Shown piece by piece: positions 9,336-17,830 of a stretch of 61,777 nt of DNA; the first letter of the stretch is position 1; each line of letters begins with the position of its first letter. Position numbers and translations under genes: made by a program. Origin of the DNA: an uncultured Christensenella sp. (GTDB lineage Bacteria > Bacillota > Clostridia > Christensenellales > Borkfalkiaceae); NCBI GenBank assembly GCA_910585595.1, contig CAJUET010000013.1, positions 1 to 61,777 of the forward strand. Reading direction: 5' to 3'. The notes under the pieces were generated by a model that worked only from the letters and a program-made list of their open reading frames with translations, ran no database searches and had not been told where the DNA came from.

Positions 9336-10343
9336 TTAAGCGTCGAGTTTTCCCGAATTCTTATCCTTGGCGTTCTCTTCGATGAGTTTTGTAATTACGT
9401 CGTCCACCGTCAGTTTTTCATTCATGGCGGCGTAGTTGATCTTCATTCTGTGGCGAAGAACGGGATACGCAAGAGCGTCTATATCCTCGTAGGAAACGTT
9501 GAAACGCCCCTCGATGAGCGCCCGCACCTTGGCGGCGGTAATGAACGCCTGGCAGGCACGCGGCGAGCAGCCGTATTTAATGTATTTTTTCGCAACCTCT
9601 CCGCTGTCGTCGAGTTCGGGGTGTGTGCGCGAAACAAGGCGCATAGCGTAATAGAGCACGTCGGGCACCACGGGAACCTCTTTGGCGAGCTCGCGCATTT
9701 TCAAAATAGTTTCGCCGTTCACGACCGCATTTGCCGTTTCGTCCATCGTGATCTGCGTCATGTTTACGATATCGGCAAGTTCCCTGACCGAAGGAAAACC
9801 CACCAAAATCTTGAACATAAATCTATCCATCTGCGCTTCGGGGAGCGGATAAGTACCGTCCTGTTCGATGGGGTTTTGCGTAGCGAGCACGAAGAAGGGC
9901 TCGGAAAGCGCATAAGTCTTGTTTGCGACCGTCACCTTGTGCTCCTGCATAACTTCGAGCATGGCGGACTGCGTTTTGGGCGTTGCGCGGTTGATCTCGT
10001 CCGCCAACACGAGATTGGCAAAAATAGGTCCGCGGCGGAATTCCGTTTTCATCTTGCCCGAATCGTCCTTTTCGATGACGTTCGTACCCGTCACATCCGA
10101 AGGCATCAGATCGGGCGTAAACTGAATCCGCGAGAAGGGCAATTCGAGCACTTTGCCGAGCGAACGCACGAGGCGGGTTTTGCCGACCCCCGGAACGCCC
10201 TCCAAAAGCACGTTTCCTCCTGCGATAATGGCAATGATCACGTTGTTTACGATGTCTTCCTGCCCGACGAGGTCTTTTTTGATCTCCTCTTTGATCTGCT
10301 TCACGGCGCGGCTGAAATTTTCCACTTGCGTCTTGTTATCCAT
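9336..10343 (-). CDS. MoxR-family AAA+ ATPase
   Basis: A 335-residue AAA+ ATPase. Walker A is GVPGVGKT at 49-56, Walker B LVLADE at about 111-116, and sensor 1 lies in LATQNP. The C-terminal part is the helical MoxR lid. The family hydrolyses ATP to remodel or assemble protein complexes, often inserting metal cofactors or maturing envelope proteins. It is followed by DUF58 and two VWA genes, the canonical MoxR context. Only 1 bp separates it from the upstream membrane-protein gene. Length and motifs are normal and complete. Confidence 0.96.
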   Translation of the reverse strand: MDNKTQVENFSRAVKQIKEEIKKDLVGQEDIVNNVIIAIIAGGNVLLEGVPGVGKTRLVRSLGKVLELPFSRIQFTPDLMPSDVTGTNVIEKDDSGKMKTEFRRGPIFANLVLADEINRATPKTQSAMLEVMQEHKVTVANKTYALSEPFFVLATQNPIEQDGTYPLPEAQMDRFMFKILVGFPSVRELADIVNMTQITMDETANAVVNGETILKMRELAKEVPVVPDVLYYAMRLVSRTHPELDDSGEVAKKYIKYGCSPRACQAFITAAKVRALIEGRFNVSYEDIDALAYPVLRHRMKINYAAMNEKLTVDDVITKLIEENAKDKNSGKLDA

Positions 10344-10344
10344 T

Positions 10345-11436
10345 TTATACCTCTTTATTTTCTTCCTTGTCTTTTAAATCTGCAAAGTAGGTAGCTACGA
10401 TCTCTTCCCATTCCTCTCTCGAAATCGTGCCTTCGAGCATCGCTTTTTGAATCTCGCTGTAATACTTTTCGCGCACTTCGGGATCGCCGCTCGAAACATA
10501 ACCCCTATCGGGATCGAAAAAGGGAACGCCGTCTATTTCAAGATCACCCGTGCCCGTGTTGGGCGGTTCGGAGGGATCTTGCCCCGGATCGGGCGGATTC
10601 GGATCGACGGGCGGCTCCGGATCGACGGGCTGTTGCAGGGAAAATATCTCGTACAGCTTGTTCACAACGTAATCACACTCTTCGTTGTTGCCCGCCTTCT
10701 GCTCCTCGGATACGCCGCTCTGATCGTTGGCGTCCGTCACCTTATTGCGGATATTGCTTGCGGTGTTCTCGACGAACAACTGCAAACTGCTCTCCGAAAC
10801 ACCCTCAACGAGCAACGTTCTAAGTCCTTCGAGCTCGCTTACCATACCCGATTTTGCATTGGGATCCGCCTTCTCGGATGCCTTCACATGATCGATAAGC
10901 TCGTCTAACGCTTCCCATTCCCAATCGGTAAGATCGCGCGGGGGATCGACGGGCTCTTGCGCTGCGGGCGCTTTGTCCGGATTCGCATACACGGCAACAA
11001 CGGGAAGCGCGCAAACTCCTACCAATAAGAGCGCCGCCAAAACGATCGTGAGCGCCATATTGCAGAATGCCAATTTTTTGGTGCTTTTTAATGCCGCAAC
11101 GGTATCTTCACGCTGTAAATCAATGATCTCGCCCTCTTTATTTTGATACAGCAACGCGGTTTGTATCCGCTCGTTTAAGCAAAACTCCCCGTCAAGACGG
11201 ACGGCGATTTTTTTATCGTTCGTGCGGAAACACAAAAATGCAACTCCGCCGCCCAGACATAAGCCTCCGAAAGCAATGAGTAAATACCACGCCCAAAACA
11301 GTTTTACACCGCATAAAAGACAGGGCAAAAGCACGGCGTTCACCGTTAAGACGGAAACCGCCGCCGCAGACAGCGCGCATTTGATTGCGATATCGCGCCA
11401 GATCCTCTTTTTCAGTTTTAAGAATTGTTCGTTCAT
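10345..11436 (-). CDS. Two-pass membrane protein, first gene of the MoxR operon
   Basis: A 363-residue protein with two adjacent transmembrane helices at about 16-70, a short linker with a charged segment, a third hydrophobic segment at about 125-152, then a soluble region ending in a Pro/Asp-rich spacer (DPEPPVDPNPPDPGQDP) and a charged C-terminus. Membrane proteins of this general plan precede MoxR in many Bacillota and Bacteroidota loci, but I do not recognise a named family. AAAAAAGG precedes the ATG. A hairpin lies upstream (11478-11523) and no clear promoter is visible, so the operon may be read from further upstream. Confidence 0.85.
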   Translation of the reverse strand: MNEQFLKLKKRIWRDIAIKCALSAAAVSVLTVNAVLLPCLLCGVKLFWAWYLLIAFGGLCLGGGVAFLCFRTNDKKIAVRLDGEFCLNERIQTALLYQNKEGEIIDLQREDTVAALKSTKKLAFCNMALTIVLAALLLVGVCALPVVAVYANPDKAPAAQEPVDPPRDLTDWEWEALDELIDHVKASEKADPNAKSGMVSELEGLRTLLVEGVSESSLQLFVENTASNIRNKVTDANDQSGVSEEQKAGNNEECDYVVNKLYEIFSLQQPVDPEPPVDPNPPDPGQDPSEPPNTGTGDLEIDGVPFFDPDRGYVSSGDPEVREKYYSEIQKAMLEGTISREEWEEIVATYFADLKDKEENKEV

Positions 11437-11477
11437 ATTCTGCCTTTTTTGCCCGACCGTAAGGAGGGCGTTTATTA

Positions 11478-11523
11478 GCGCACAGACTATCCTGAAAATT
11501 CGGGATAGTCTTTGCGCTTTTTT
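11478..11523 (+). terminator. Hairpin with T-tract between two surface-protein operons
   Basis: GCGCACAGACTATCC (11478-11492) pairs with GGGATAGTCTTTGCGC (11502-11517), with one A-C mismatch, and is followed by six T on the plus strand. Coding on both sides is on the minus strand, where the stem is followed by TAATAAAC and has no U-run. It may therefore terminate weakly, cap an antisense transcript, or act as a processing hairpin between the lipoprotein gene and the MoxR operon. Confidence 0.55.
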
Positions 11524-11551
11524 ATAAATTTGTTTGTCTTACGGCTTCTGC

Positions 11552-14500
11552 TTATCCCTGTTTGCTGAGATCGCCGCTTGCGTTAAGGTAACCGTCGGTA
11601 AACGTTACTGTGTTGCCGTCTTCGGAAATCGTAAACGTATGCGTATCGCCATAGTCATTTACAAAGGAATAAGTGTTGCCGTTTTTGGTTACCGTAGCCT
11701 TAGCCGCGTCAATCTCAAACCCGCTTCCCATATCAAGATAATACGTTACCTTATCTCCTTCGATAACCAATTTAACGCTGTAACCGTTTTCTCCGCCGAG
11801 TTTACCGAGATAGGTCACACTCTTTACCACAGGCTCCTCGACTTCCTTTTCCAACTCAAATGCAACGCCGCCGTTCAAATTGCTGTCGGTTACAGACAAC
11901 TTGCCGTCCACAAACGTGAAAGTTACCGTTACGTCTACCGGATTAAACCAATCACTCTCATCCGAATAGGTGAACGTATAAACGCCGTTTTCTTCGGTAA
12001 TTTCAATTTCGCCGCCCAATGTATAAGGACCGTTCTTAACGGTATAGGAACCGAAACCGAACTTATCGAGCATTAACGTAACGTTTGCGTTTCCGGCACT
12101 GCCCTTATAGGCGCCGATCTGCTCGTCGTTAAACATTGCCTGCGCCGTTTTGATCGTGAGCGTTGCAGGATCTCCCGAACCCCAAGTCGAGTAAACAAGC
12201 ATGAGCACGTCTCCCGCTTGAACCGTGACGGGCTTACCCGTCGTAACGTTAGCTTCGCCGTTCATAAGCGATACGTCGGAGGAAAAGCTGAACTGATAAT
12301 CGCCTGCGGGCAAGGTGAAGTATACCACCTCGCCAGTCTGCACCGTGATCGTATTGCTGCCCTCTTCCGCCGAAGCATCAAGGGGATAAGCCTGATCGCC
12401 CTTGTTAAAGGTCTGCATAAACGTAACTTCCGCAGTAGAGATAAGTCTGAAATATAACTCTTCGCCTGCGGGAATCTCCGCCGTAAAGACCCCGTCCGTT
12501 TCAACCGCAACGATTTGTTTCCCACTCGACAGCGTTACCGTGAACGCTGCGCTGCCCGTTGCCGTAACAGCGGCGCCGTAGGTGGTTTCCAAATAGTAGT
12601 TGCCCGCCGACGCCGTTGCCGTAAGGGTGAGCTTGTCGTTTGCGGGAGCGCCCGCTAAGATCAATTCGGTCGCGCCTGCGGAATAATCTTCCGTTAAGGC
12701 AACCGTAATCGATTGCTTCGAACACCATGCGCTTGTCTTTACGGTAACCATGCATTCAAGATTTCCCACAGTCGCACTGAACAGTGCGCTGGGAGCGTCC
12801 TTATCGCTGTAACTACCGGAGTATTGTTGTCCGCCCACTTCAAAAGTAATTGCAAAGTCGCCATTATCTCCAATGCCCTCATCGAAGTATGCGCGGATCA
12901 AATAATTGCCCGCACCGGGCGCCGTGACTTTGAAATAATAGGTGGTATTCGCTTTAATGTTGCTGACCGTTGCGCTGCCGTCGGTGAGCGTCTTGGGATT
13001 TCCCTCCGCCCAACCTGCGGGAGCCGTAGCGGGAACCACTTTGAACGAAGTATCGGCGGGCGTTCCCATATATACGCCCACGATCATACCTTCCGTTAGA
13101 TTAACGGCTTCGCCGCTCACAAGTTCGCCGTCCGGATAACCTCCGAAAAGAGGATCGTTCGTATTCATATTATAATAAATTTGCACGCCTTCCGGAATAT
13201 TGCTGAATTGATACCAACCGTCCGCTGTTGCCTTGTAAAGATAAATATGCCCCTTTTGAAAATCGGCTGCGACCAACGAAACTTCTGTTTCAGCGCTCGG
13301 AAAATCGTGATAGACGTATTCGAACTGCGTAAGCGTATCGAGCAGTGCGCCGTTTCCATTGTAAAGCTCAATCTTCTTCTTATCGTCGGATACGGCAAGC
13401 TGATAGTATTTCTCCGCATTGCCCGAAGTTACTACGACGGTATACTTCCCTTCCGAATAACCCAAAACCGTTATTGCGGCATAACCTTCCGCACCGAAAT
13501 ACACAGAACCGTACGAGGCTCTGATCGTGTTGCTCTCACCCCAATATTCCGTATTGTTCGGAAGTTCGAGTTCTTGAAGCGTGCCCGCTTCGCCCTTCTT
13601 TACATAGAGCTTTCCTTTCACGGAAATATTTTTTACGGTCGTACCGTCCTCATCTAAAACCAACGTAACGGTGTATTGACCGAATGCAAGTCTGTTTTTC
13701 TCCGTGTTATAATTCGCCTCTCCTTTGTAGTAAACTCCGTTTTGCTTGTAAACTACGGAAGTGGAGGTTTGTGCGTCACTCTTATAAATATACAGCTTTG
13801 TGATTCCGTCGGACGCGCCGTCCTTCGGTTCGTAATACCCTGTGATTTGGTTCAAAGCAATGGGGTTTTGCGGTTCGGCGTACTTCAAAACCTTTGCGTT
13901 CGTTCCCTTCTGATCGTTCGCGAACGTATAAGTTCCGTCCGAATTGTGGCTCAAAGTAAAAGTAATTACATCGTTAGATAACGTCTGCACAAAAGTAATC
14001 CTGTCAAACGAACCGCCGATATATTTGAAATTATAAGCCACGCCGTTATACTTGATCGTCTTTTGCGTTCTGTTTAATTCCAACGAATATGTTTCGTCAA
14101 AATATTCGCCGTCGAGGAAGCGATCTTCGGGAAGGGGTTCGTCTACGGTTTCGCCGAGCAGCACGCCCGCCTCCGCATCGTCTCCGTCCTCGCCCAAATA
14201 GGTAAACAGAACGTATACGGTCCCGTTTTTGCGAAGATCGAACGTAACGCTGTCTGCGCTCTGATCCTTGCCGTAAACCGCGTCTCCCGTGAGAGAGGTC
14301 GTAAACGTAGCGTTCTGGCTGTATATACCGTTGCCCAACGAAAGGGTATATCTTCCTTCTTTCGTCGCAGTAAACTTGAAATATATTCCGACGCCGCTCT
14401 TTACCGCCTGTACATTAGTTTGTTCGAGCGTCAGCTCATAGGCATATTTTTTGCTCGCGCCCGCGGTCGTATCCTCCTCCCACTTGGCGTGTAAGACGGT

Positions 14501-15034
14501 TGCCTCCGTAACTATCCCGTTTTCGAAGTCGAACGGCTCGCTGCAAGCGGAGTCTTTGAACCAGCCCTTGAACTTATACGCGTCATCGTCGGCAGGTGTC
14601 GCGGGCGCAATAAGTTTTTTGCCGGACAATATAAGAAGATTTTCGGGCGCTACGCCGTGCCCGTGCATATCGAACGTCACGCCGAACACGTCTGCGGAAC
14701 AGTCGTCGCACGCGCCGTCGGCATCCGTATCGCTGTGCGCCCCCTCGTTTTTTACAGTGCCGCCCGTGCCCTGCTGCCAGTGAGTAAGTCCGTCATTCGA
14801 CTGGCTCCATACGAAGGTTTCGAAATCCGCGTTACAATCGTCGCATTTGCCGTTTGAATCCGCGTCGACATGCGATCCCTCGCTGATTTTATCGCCGCAT
14901 TTACATTCCTGCCAATGCGTCATACCGTCGATCGAGTTCTTCCACTCGTATTTGTGCTCGTGACCGCATGCCGCGAGCGCCGCAGTGGATAGCCCTGCAA
15001 TCAACATTAAGATCGGTAACGTTTTCTTTTTCAT
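11552..15034 (-). CDS. Large lipoprotein with Cys/His repeats and InlB-like repeat
   Basis: About 1160 residues from the preferred ATG at 15034. A longer frame exists to 15157, but its extra 41 codons run across the promoter and lack a signal peptide. Lipobox LAAC places the lipidated Cys at 23. Two repeats of about 45 residues follow, each with an aromatic DG.THWQ core and an Asp-rich CDDC loop (DADSNGKCDDC, DTDADGACDDC) that suggests bound metal. Next is an InlB B-type repeat ending FKGWFKD...LHAKW, then about 900 residues of successive beta domains. The mature protein should be displayed on the cell surface. Function unknown; adhesion or polymer binding is a guess from architecture. Confidence 0.85.
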   Translation of the reverse strand: MKKKTLPILMLIAGLSTAALAACGHEHKYEWKNSIDGMTHWQECKCGDKISEGSHVDADSNGKCDDCNADFETFVWSQSNDGLTHWQQGTGGTVKNEGAHSDTDADGACDDCSADVFGVTFDMHGHGVAPENLLILSGKKLIAPATPADDDAYKFKGWFKDSACSEPFDFENGIVTEATVLHAKWEEDTTAGASKKYAYELTLEQTNVQAVKSGVGIYFKFTATKEGRYTLSLGNGIYSQNATFTTSLTGDAVYGKDQSADSVTFDLRKNGTVYVLFTYLGEDGDDAEAGVLLGETVDEPLPEDRFLDGEYFDETYSLELNRTQKTIKYNGVAYNFKYIGGSFDRITFVQTLSNDVITFTLSHNSDGTYTFANDQKGTNAKVLKYAEPQNPIALNQITGYYEPKDGASDGITKLYIYKSDAQTSTSVVYKQNGVYYKGEANYNTEKNRLAFGQYTVTLVLDEDGTTVKNISVKGKLYVKKGEAGTLQELELPNNTEYWGESNTIRASYGSVYFGAEGYAAITVLGYSEGKYTVVVTSGNAEKYYQLAVSDDKKKIELYNGNGALLDTLTQFEYVYHDFPSAETEVSLVAADFQKGHIYLYKATADGWYQFSNIPEGVQIYYNMNTNDPLFGGYPDGELVSGEAVNLTEGMIVGVYMGTPADTSFKVVPATAPAGWAEGNPKTLTDGSATVSNIKANTTYYFKVTAPGAGNYLIRAYFDEGIGDNGDFAITFEVGGQQYSGSYSDKDAPSALFSATVGNLECMVTVKTSAWCSKQSITVALTEDYSAGATELILAGAPANDKLTLTATASAGNYYLETTYGAAVTATGSAAFTVTLSSGKQIVAVETDGVFTAEIPAGEELYFRLISTAEVTFMQTFNKGDQAYPLDASAEEGSNTITVQTGEVVYFTLPAGDYQFSFSSDVSLMNGEANVTTGKPVTVQAGDVLMLVYSTWGSGDPATLTIKTAQAMFNDEQIGAYKGSAGNANVTLMLDKFGFGSYTVKNGPYTLGGEIEITEENGVYTFTYSDESDWFNPVDVTVTFTFVDGKLSVTDSNLNGGVAFELEKEVEEPVVKSVTYLGKLGGENGYSVKLVIEGDKVTYYLDMGSGFEIDAAKATVTKNGNTYSFVNDYGDTHTFTISEDGNTVTFTDGYLNASGDLSKQG

Positions 15035-15072
15035 GGCAAACACCTGTTCCTTATTAAAATTTGTTCTATTAC

Positions 15073-15102
15073 AGTATAAACCATTGCACCGCAAAAAGTC
15101 AA
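15073..15102 (-). promoter_or_regulatory. Promoter of the Cys/His-repeat lipoprotein gene
   Basis: On the minus strand TTGACT (15097-15102) is followed after 18 bp by TATACT (15073-15078), about 39 bp before the ATG at 15034. This placement supports the shorter start for the lipoprotein gene. Confidence 0.7.
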
Positions 15103-15281
15103 ACCAATCAGCCTTGCAAAACGAAGTTATGCTATTAAATATTCTTATGTTTTTCACGCTTACTATAATCTGTATTTATATATCTTCCCCATCTTCTCTT
15201 GTTTTACAGATTAAATTATTAAATAGGCTTATAGTTTTTGGCAGAATTTTGCAAATCGCATCACAAAATCGGCAACAAATT

Positions 15282-15304
15282 AAAAAACCCGCTTTCCGGC
15301 GGGT
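15282..15304 (-). terminator. Rho-independent terminator after the ATP-grasp gene
   Basis: On the minus strand ACCCGC, a six-base loop and GCGGGT run straight into a T-tract (15287-15282). The stem starts about 20 bp after the stop codon of the ATP-grasp gene and should end that operon. Confidence 0.85.
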
Positions 15305-15323
15305 CCGTAAAACCGAATTACGC

Positions 15324-16208
15324 TTATCTATCTTCGCGCGTAACGGTATTTATAATAAATTCTGCATACGCGCCTGCAACGTTTTTACGCGTTACGCGTT
15401 CAAAACCGCTGAAAAACGCGTTGGAATTGACTTCGCACACCAAAAAACCTTTCTCCCCGAATAGCAAATCGATTCCGCAATAGTCGAGCCCTAAAACTTC
15501 CGCGATCCTTTCGCAGGTCCTTTTAACGCTTTCGGGAAGCGGATATTCTTCCGCCGTCCCTCCCAGGGCGACGTTGGAACGGAAGTCATTTTCCGACTTT
15601 CTTAAAATCGCGCCGAACACTCTTTTGCCGATCACGAGAACGCGCACGTCGCGCCCGAAACTTGTCGAAATATATTTCTGATACAAATGCGGCTCGGTCA
15701 TAAGCTCGCCGCTCTTCGCTTTAAGCTCCGCACGGTCGCGCACGAGATACACACCTGCGCCGCATGAACCGTAGCTCTTTTTTACGACGAGCGGATAACC
15801 GAGCGCGCCTTCGATCCGATCAAGCGATTCTTCGGCAATTTCCGCGTCTTGGGTATAGCAAAAAATCGCCGGAAGCGTGAGCGGCATTTCGATCCCGCTG
15901 CCCGCAAGAGCAAGATAAGTCGTCATTTTATCGTCGCATACTTCTATTGCCGAACAGCCGTTAAAGAGCGGAACTCCCGCCTTTTCGAGCCCCCGTAAAA
16001 CGTATTTGTCCTTATCGAGGAACACGCAAAAACCGTGATCTTTTACGTTACAAATCAAATCGTTTGCAACGGAAACTGCAAAAAAATCGTTGCGCCTGAT
16101 TTCGGCAGCGACGCCGCGGTTTTCGAACTCCTCTTTTAAGCGCTCCGCCTGATAAATCACTTCCGGCATTCGGTTATACGCGTTAATGAGAATAAGTCCC
16201 TTCATCAT
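15324..16208 (-). CDS. RimK-type ATP-grasp ligase
   Basis: A 294-residue ATP-grasp protein. The N-terminal pre-grasp domain (1-95) contains FLDKDKYVLRGLEKAG. The ATP-grasp core carries LVVKKSYGSCGAGV (about 143-156) for nucleotide binding and the metal-binding end CEVNSNAFFSGFE. It is closest in style to RimK/LysX-like ligases that join an amino acid or peptide through an acyl phosphate. Its substrate is not predictable. It overlaps the flavoprotein gene by ATGA and follows asparaginase, so a role in amino-acid or peptide modification is conceivable but not shown. The terminator at 15282-15304 closes the operon. Confidence 0.88.
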   Translation of the reverse strand: MMKGLILINAYNRMPEVIYQAERLKEEFENRGVAAEIRRNDFFAVSVANDLICNVKDHGFCVFLDKDKYVLRGLEKAGVPLFNGCSAIEVCDDKMTTYLALAGSGIEMPLTLPAIFCYTQDAEIAEESLDRIEGALGYPLVVKKSYGSCGAGVYLVRDRAELKAKSGELMTEPHLYQKYISTSFGRDVRVLVIGKRVFGAILRKSENDFRSNVALGGTAEEYPLPESVKRTCERIAEVLGLDYCGIDLLFGEKGFLVCEVNSNAFFSGFERVTRKNVAGAYAEFIINTVTREDR

Positions 16209-16822
16209 CTTACAAAGTTCGTCCTTTCGAAGGGCTCGGATCGGGGAAGTCCGAATTCTTCTTTGCCAAGCGCAATGCTCTTCATTAAAAAGCTCATATT
16301 GTTTGCAAGGGTGCGCATCATCTGCAAGCCCTCTTTATCCTCTGCGGCTTCCCCCTGCGCAGCGCCGTGGATACCGTTCCAATACTGTCCCGAAGCGATC
16401 GGCATACCGCAGATCGCAAAAAATTTATTGAGTTCATCGAAGGTGGAGGTCAAGCCCCCTCTCCTTGCCGCCGCGACCGCCGCGCCAACTTTCATGCTCT
16501 TTGAAAACGGCGTGCTGTAAAAGAGCCTCTGCAAAAATGCGACGAGCGTCGCATTTGCCGAAGCATAATATACAGGCGAAGCGATCACAAGCCCTTCCGC
16601 CGCTTCGAATTTGGACGCGACTTCGTTCACGCAATCGTCGAACACGCACCTGCCCGTTTTTTTACAGGAAGCGCAAGCAATACAGCCCCTTATATCCCGA
16701 TTCCCTATTTGAATGATTTCCGTTTCGATTCCGCCGGAAAGAAATACTTTCTCCATCTCTTTCAGCGCGATTCCGGTATTGCCGTCCTTGCGGGGACTTC
16801 CGTTTATCATTAAAACTTTCAT
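16205..16822 (-). CDS. Flavodoxin-like NADPH-dependent FMN reductase / iron-sulfur flavoprotein
   Basis: A 205-residue protein of the NADPH-dependent FMN reductase family. NGSPRKDGNTG near the start binds the FMN phosphate, and a Cys cluster CIACASCKKTGRC (about 47-59) matches the compact iron-sulfur site of archaeal and clostridial iron-sulfur flavoproteins. ASPVYYASA is the second flavin loop. It should be a cytoplasmic electron-transfer protein of anaerobes. Its gene is 18 bp after asparaginase and 4 bp overlapped with the ATP-grasp gene. The physiological electron acceptor is unknown. Confidence 0.9.
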   Translation of the reverse strand: MKVLMINGSPRKDGNTGIALKEMEKVFLSGGIETEIIQIGNRDIRGCIACASCKKTGRCVFDDCVNEVASKFEAAEGLVIASPVYYASANATLVAFLQRLFYSTPFSKSMKVGAAVAAARRGGLTSTFDELNKFFAICGMPIASGQYWNGIHGAAQGEAAEDKEGLQMMRTLANNMSFLMKSIALGKEEFGLPRSEPFERTNFVR

Positions 16823-16840
16823 GATTTTCCTCTCAAAAAT

Positions 16841-17830
16841 TCAATATATATCGTGGCGGACGGGCTTTTCAAAGAGTTCCTTCACGCTTGCGCCCTTTTT
16901 CGATTCGCCGAGCGCCCACATGAGCTTTGCGACCGTCGCTTCCGTCGTCATGCTCTTTGCCTCCAAAACGCTTCCGCAGGACAAAAGTTTTCTGCCCACC
17001 TCGTACTTGTCGAGCGCGCTTCCCTCCCGCTCTACCTGCGTGGTGCAAACAACGGTCTTGCCCTTATCCAAAAACGCTTTGAGTCTTAAAAAGAACTCGT
17101 CGTTATCGTAATCCGGAAGTCCGCCTGCGCCGAATGATTCGATCACGAGCCCGTCGCACTTTTCCGAGAGATATCCGAAGATTTCGGGAGAAAGCCCCGG
17201 TACCATTTTCAGGACAAAAATTTTATCGTCTAAATCGTGATAAAAGCGGGGCGTATCGGGCTTTTGTTCGTTCAGATAATATAAGGGCTTGCCCTCGCGC
17301 ATGAGCGCAACGTCCGGATAGTCGATACTCTGAAATGCGTTATAGCTTCGCGTGCGCGTCTTTTTGGCGCGCGTGCCTAAAATCACCGCACCGTCAAACA
17401 CGATATTCACGCCGAACGCCCTATCGTCCGCCGCGAAGGAAAACGCGTCGAAAAGATTCTTTCTTGCGTCTGTATCGCGAAGATACGCCGACTTCTGCGA
17501 GCCCGTTAAAACCACGGGCTTTGCAATATCCTGTATGAGGTAGGAAAGCGCCGCCGCCGTATAAGCCATCGTATCGGTACCGTGCGTGATCACAAAACCG
17601 TCGAACTCATTATAACTGCTCTCGACGATCTTCGCAATTTCCAACCAATGGCGGCTGTACACGTTCGTGCTGTCGATATTGAAGGGTTGGACCTCCTGAA
17701 CGGAGCACACCTCTCTGATTTCGGGCACGCTTGAAAGAAGGTCGTCCGCAGTGAGCGCGGGCGCAAGTCCCCGATTCGTACTCTTGGAAGCGATCGTTCC
17801 GCCCGTCGCGATCATTAAAATTTTTTTCAT
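16841..17830 (-). CDS. ansA: L-asparaginase
   Basis: A 329-residue bacterial asparaginase hydrolysing asparagine to aspartate and ammonia. The first catalytic block TGGTIAS is at 9-15 with nucleophile Thr12, and the second block THGTDT at 82-87 supplies the second Thr-Asp pair. There is no signal peptide, so it is the cytoplasmic (type I) form. Its ATG directly abuts the stop codon of the upstream membrane-protein gene. It may help catabolise asparagine released from imported peptides. Identity is firm; ansA versus ansB naming is by localisation. Confidence 0.94.
   Translation of the reverse strand: MKKILMIATGGTIASKSTNRGLAPALTADDLLSSVPEIREVCSVQEVQPFNIDSTNVYSRHWLEIAKIVESSYNEFDGFVITHGTDTMAYTAAALSYLIQDIAKPVVLTGSQKSAYLRDTDARKNLFDAFSFAADDRAFGVNIVFDGAVILGTRAKKTRTRSYNAFQSIDYPDVALMREGKPLYYLNEQKPDTPRFYHDLDDKIFVLKMVPGLSPEIFGYLSEKCDGLVIESFGAGGLPDYDNDEFFLRLKAFLDKGKTVVCTTQVEREGSALDKYEVGRKLLSCGSVLEAKSMTTEATVAKLMWALGESKKGASVKELFEKPVRHDIY

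Noticed and set aside
15035..15157. Upstream extension of the Cys/His lipoprotein
   Set aside because: The extra residues cross the promoter and would bury the signal peptide; the ATG at 15034 is followed by a perfect lipoprotein signal.
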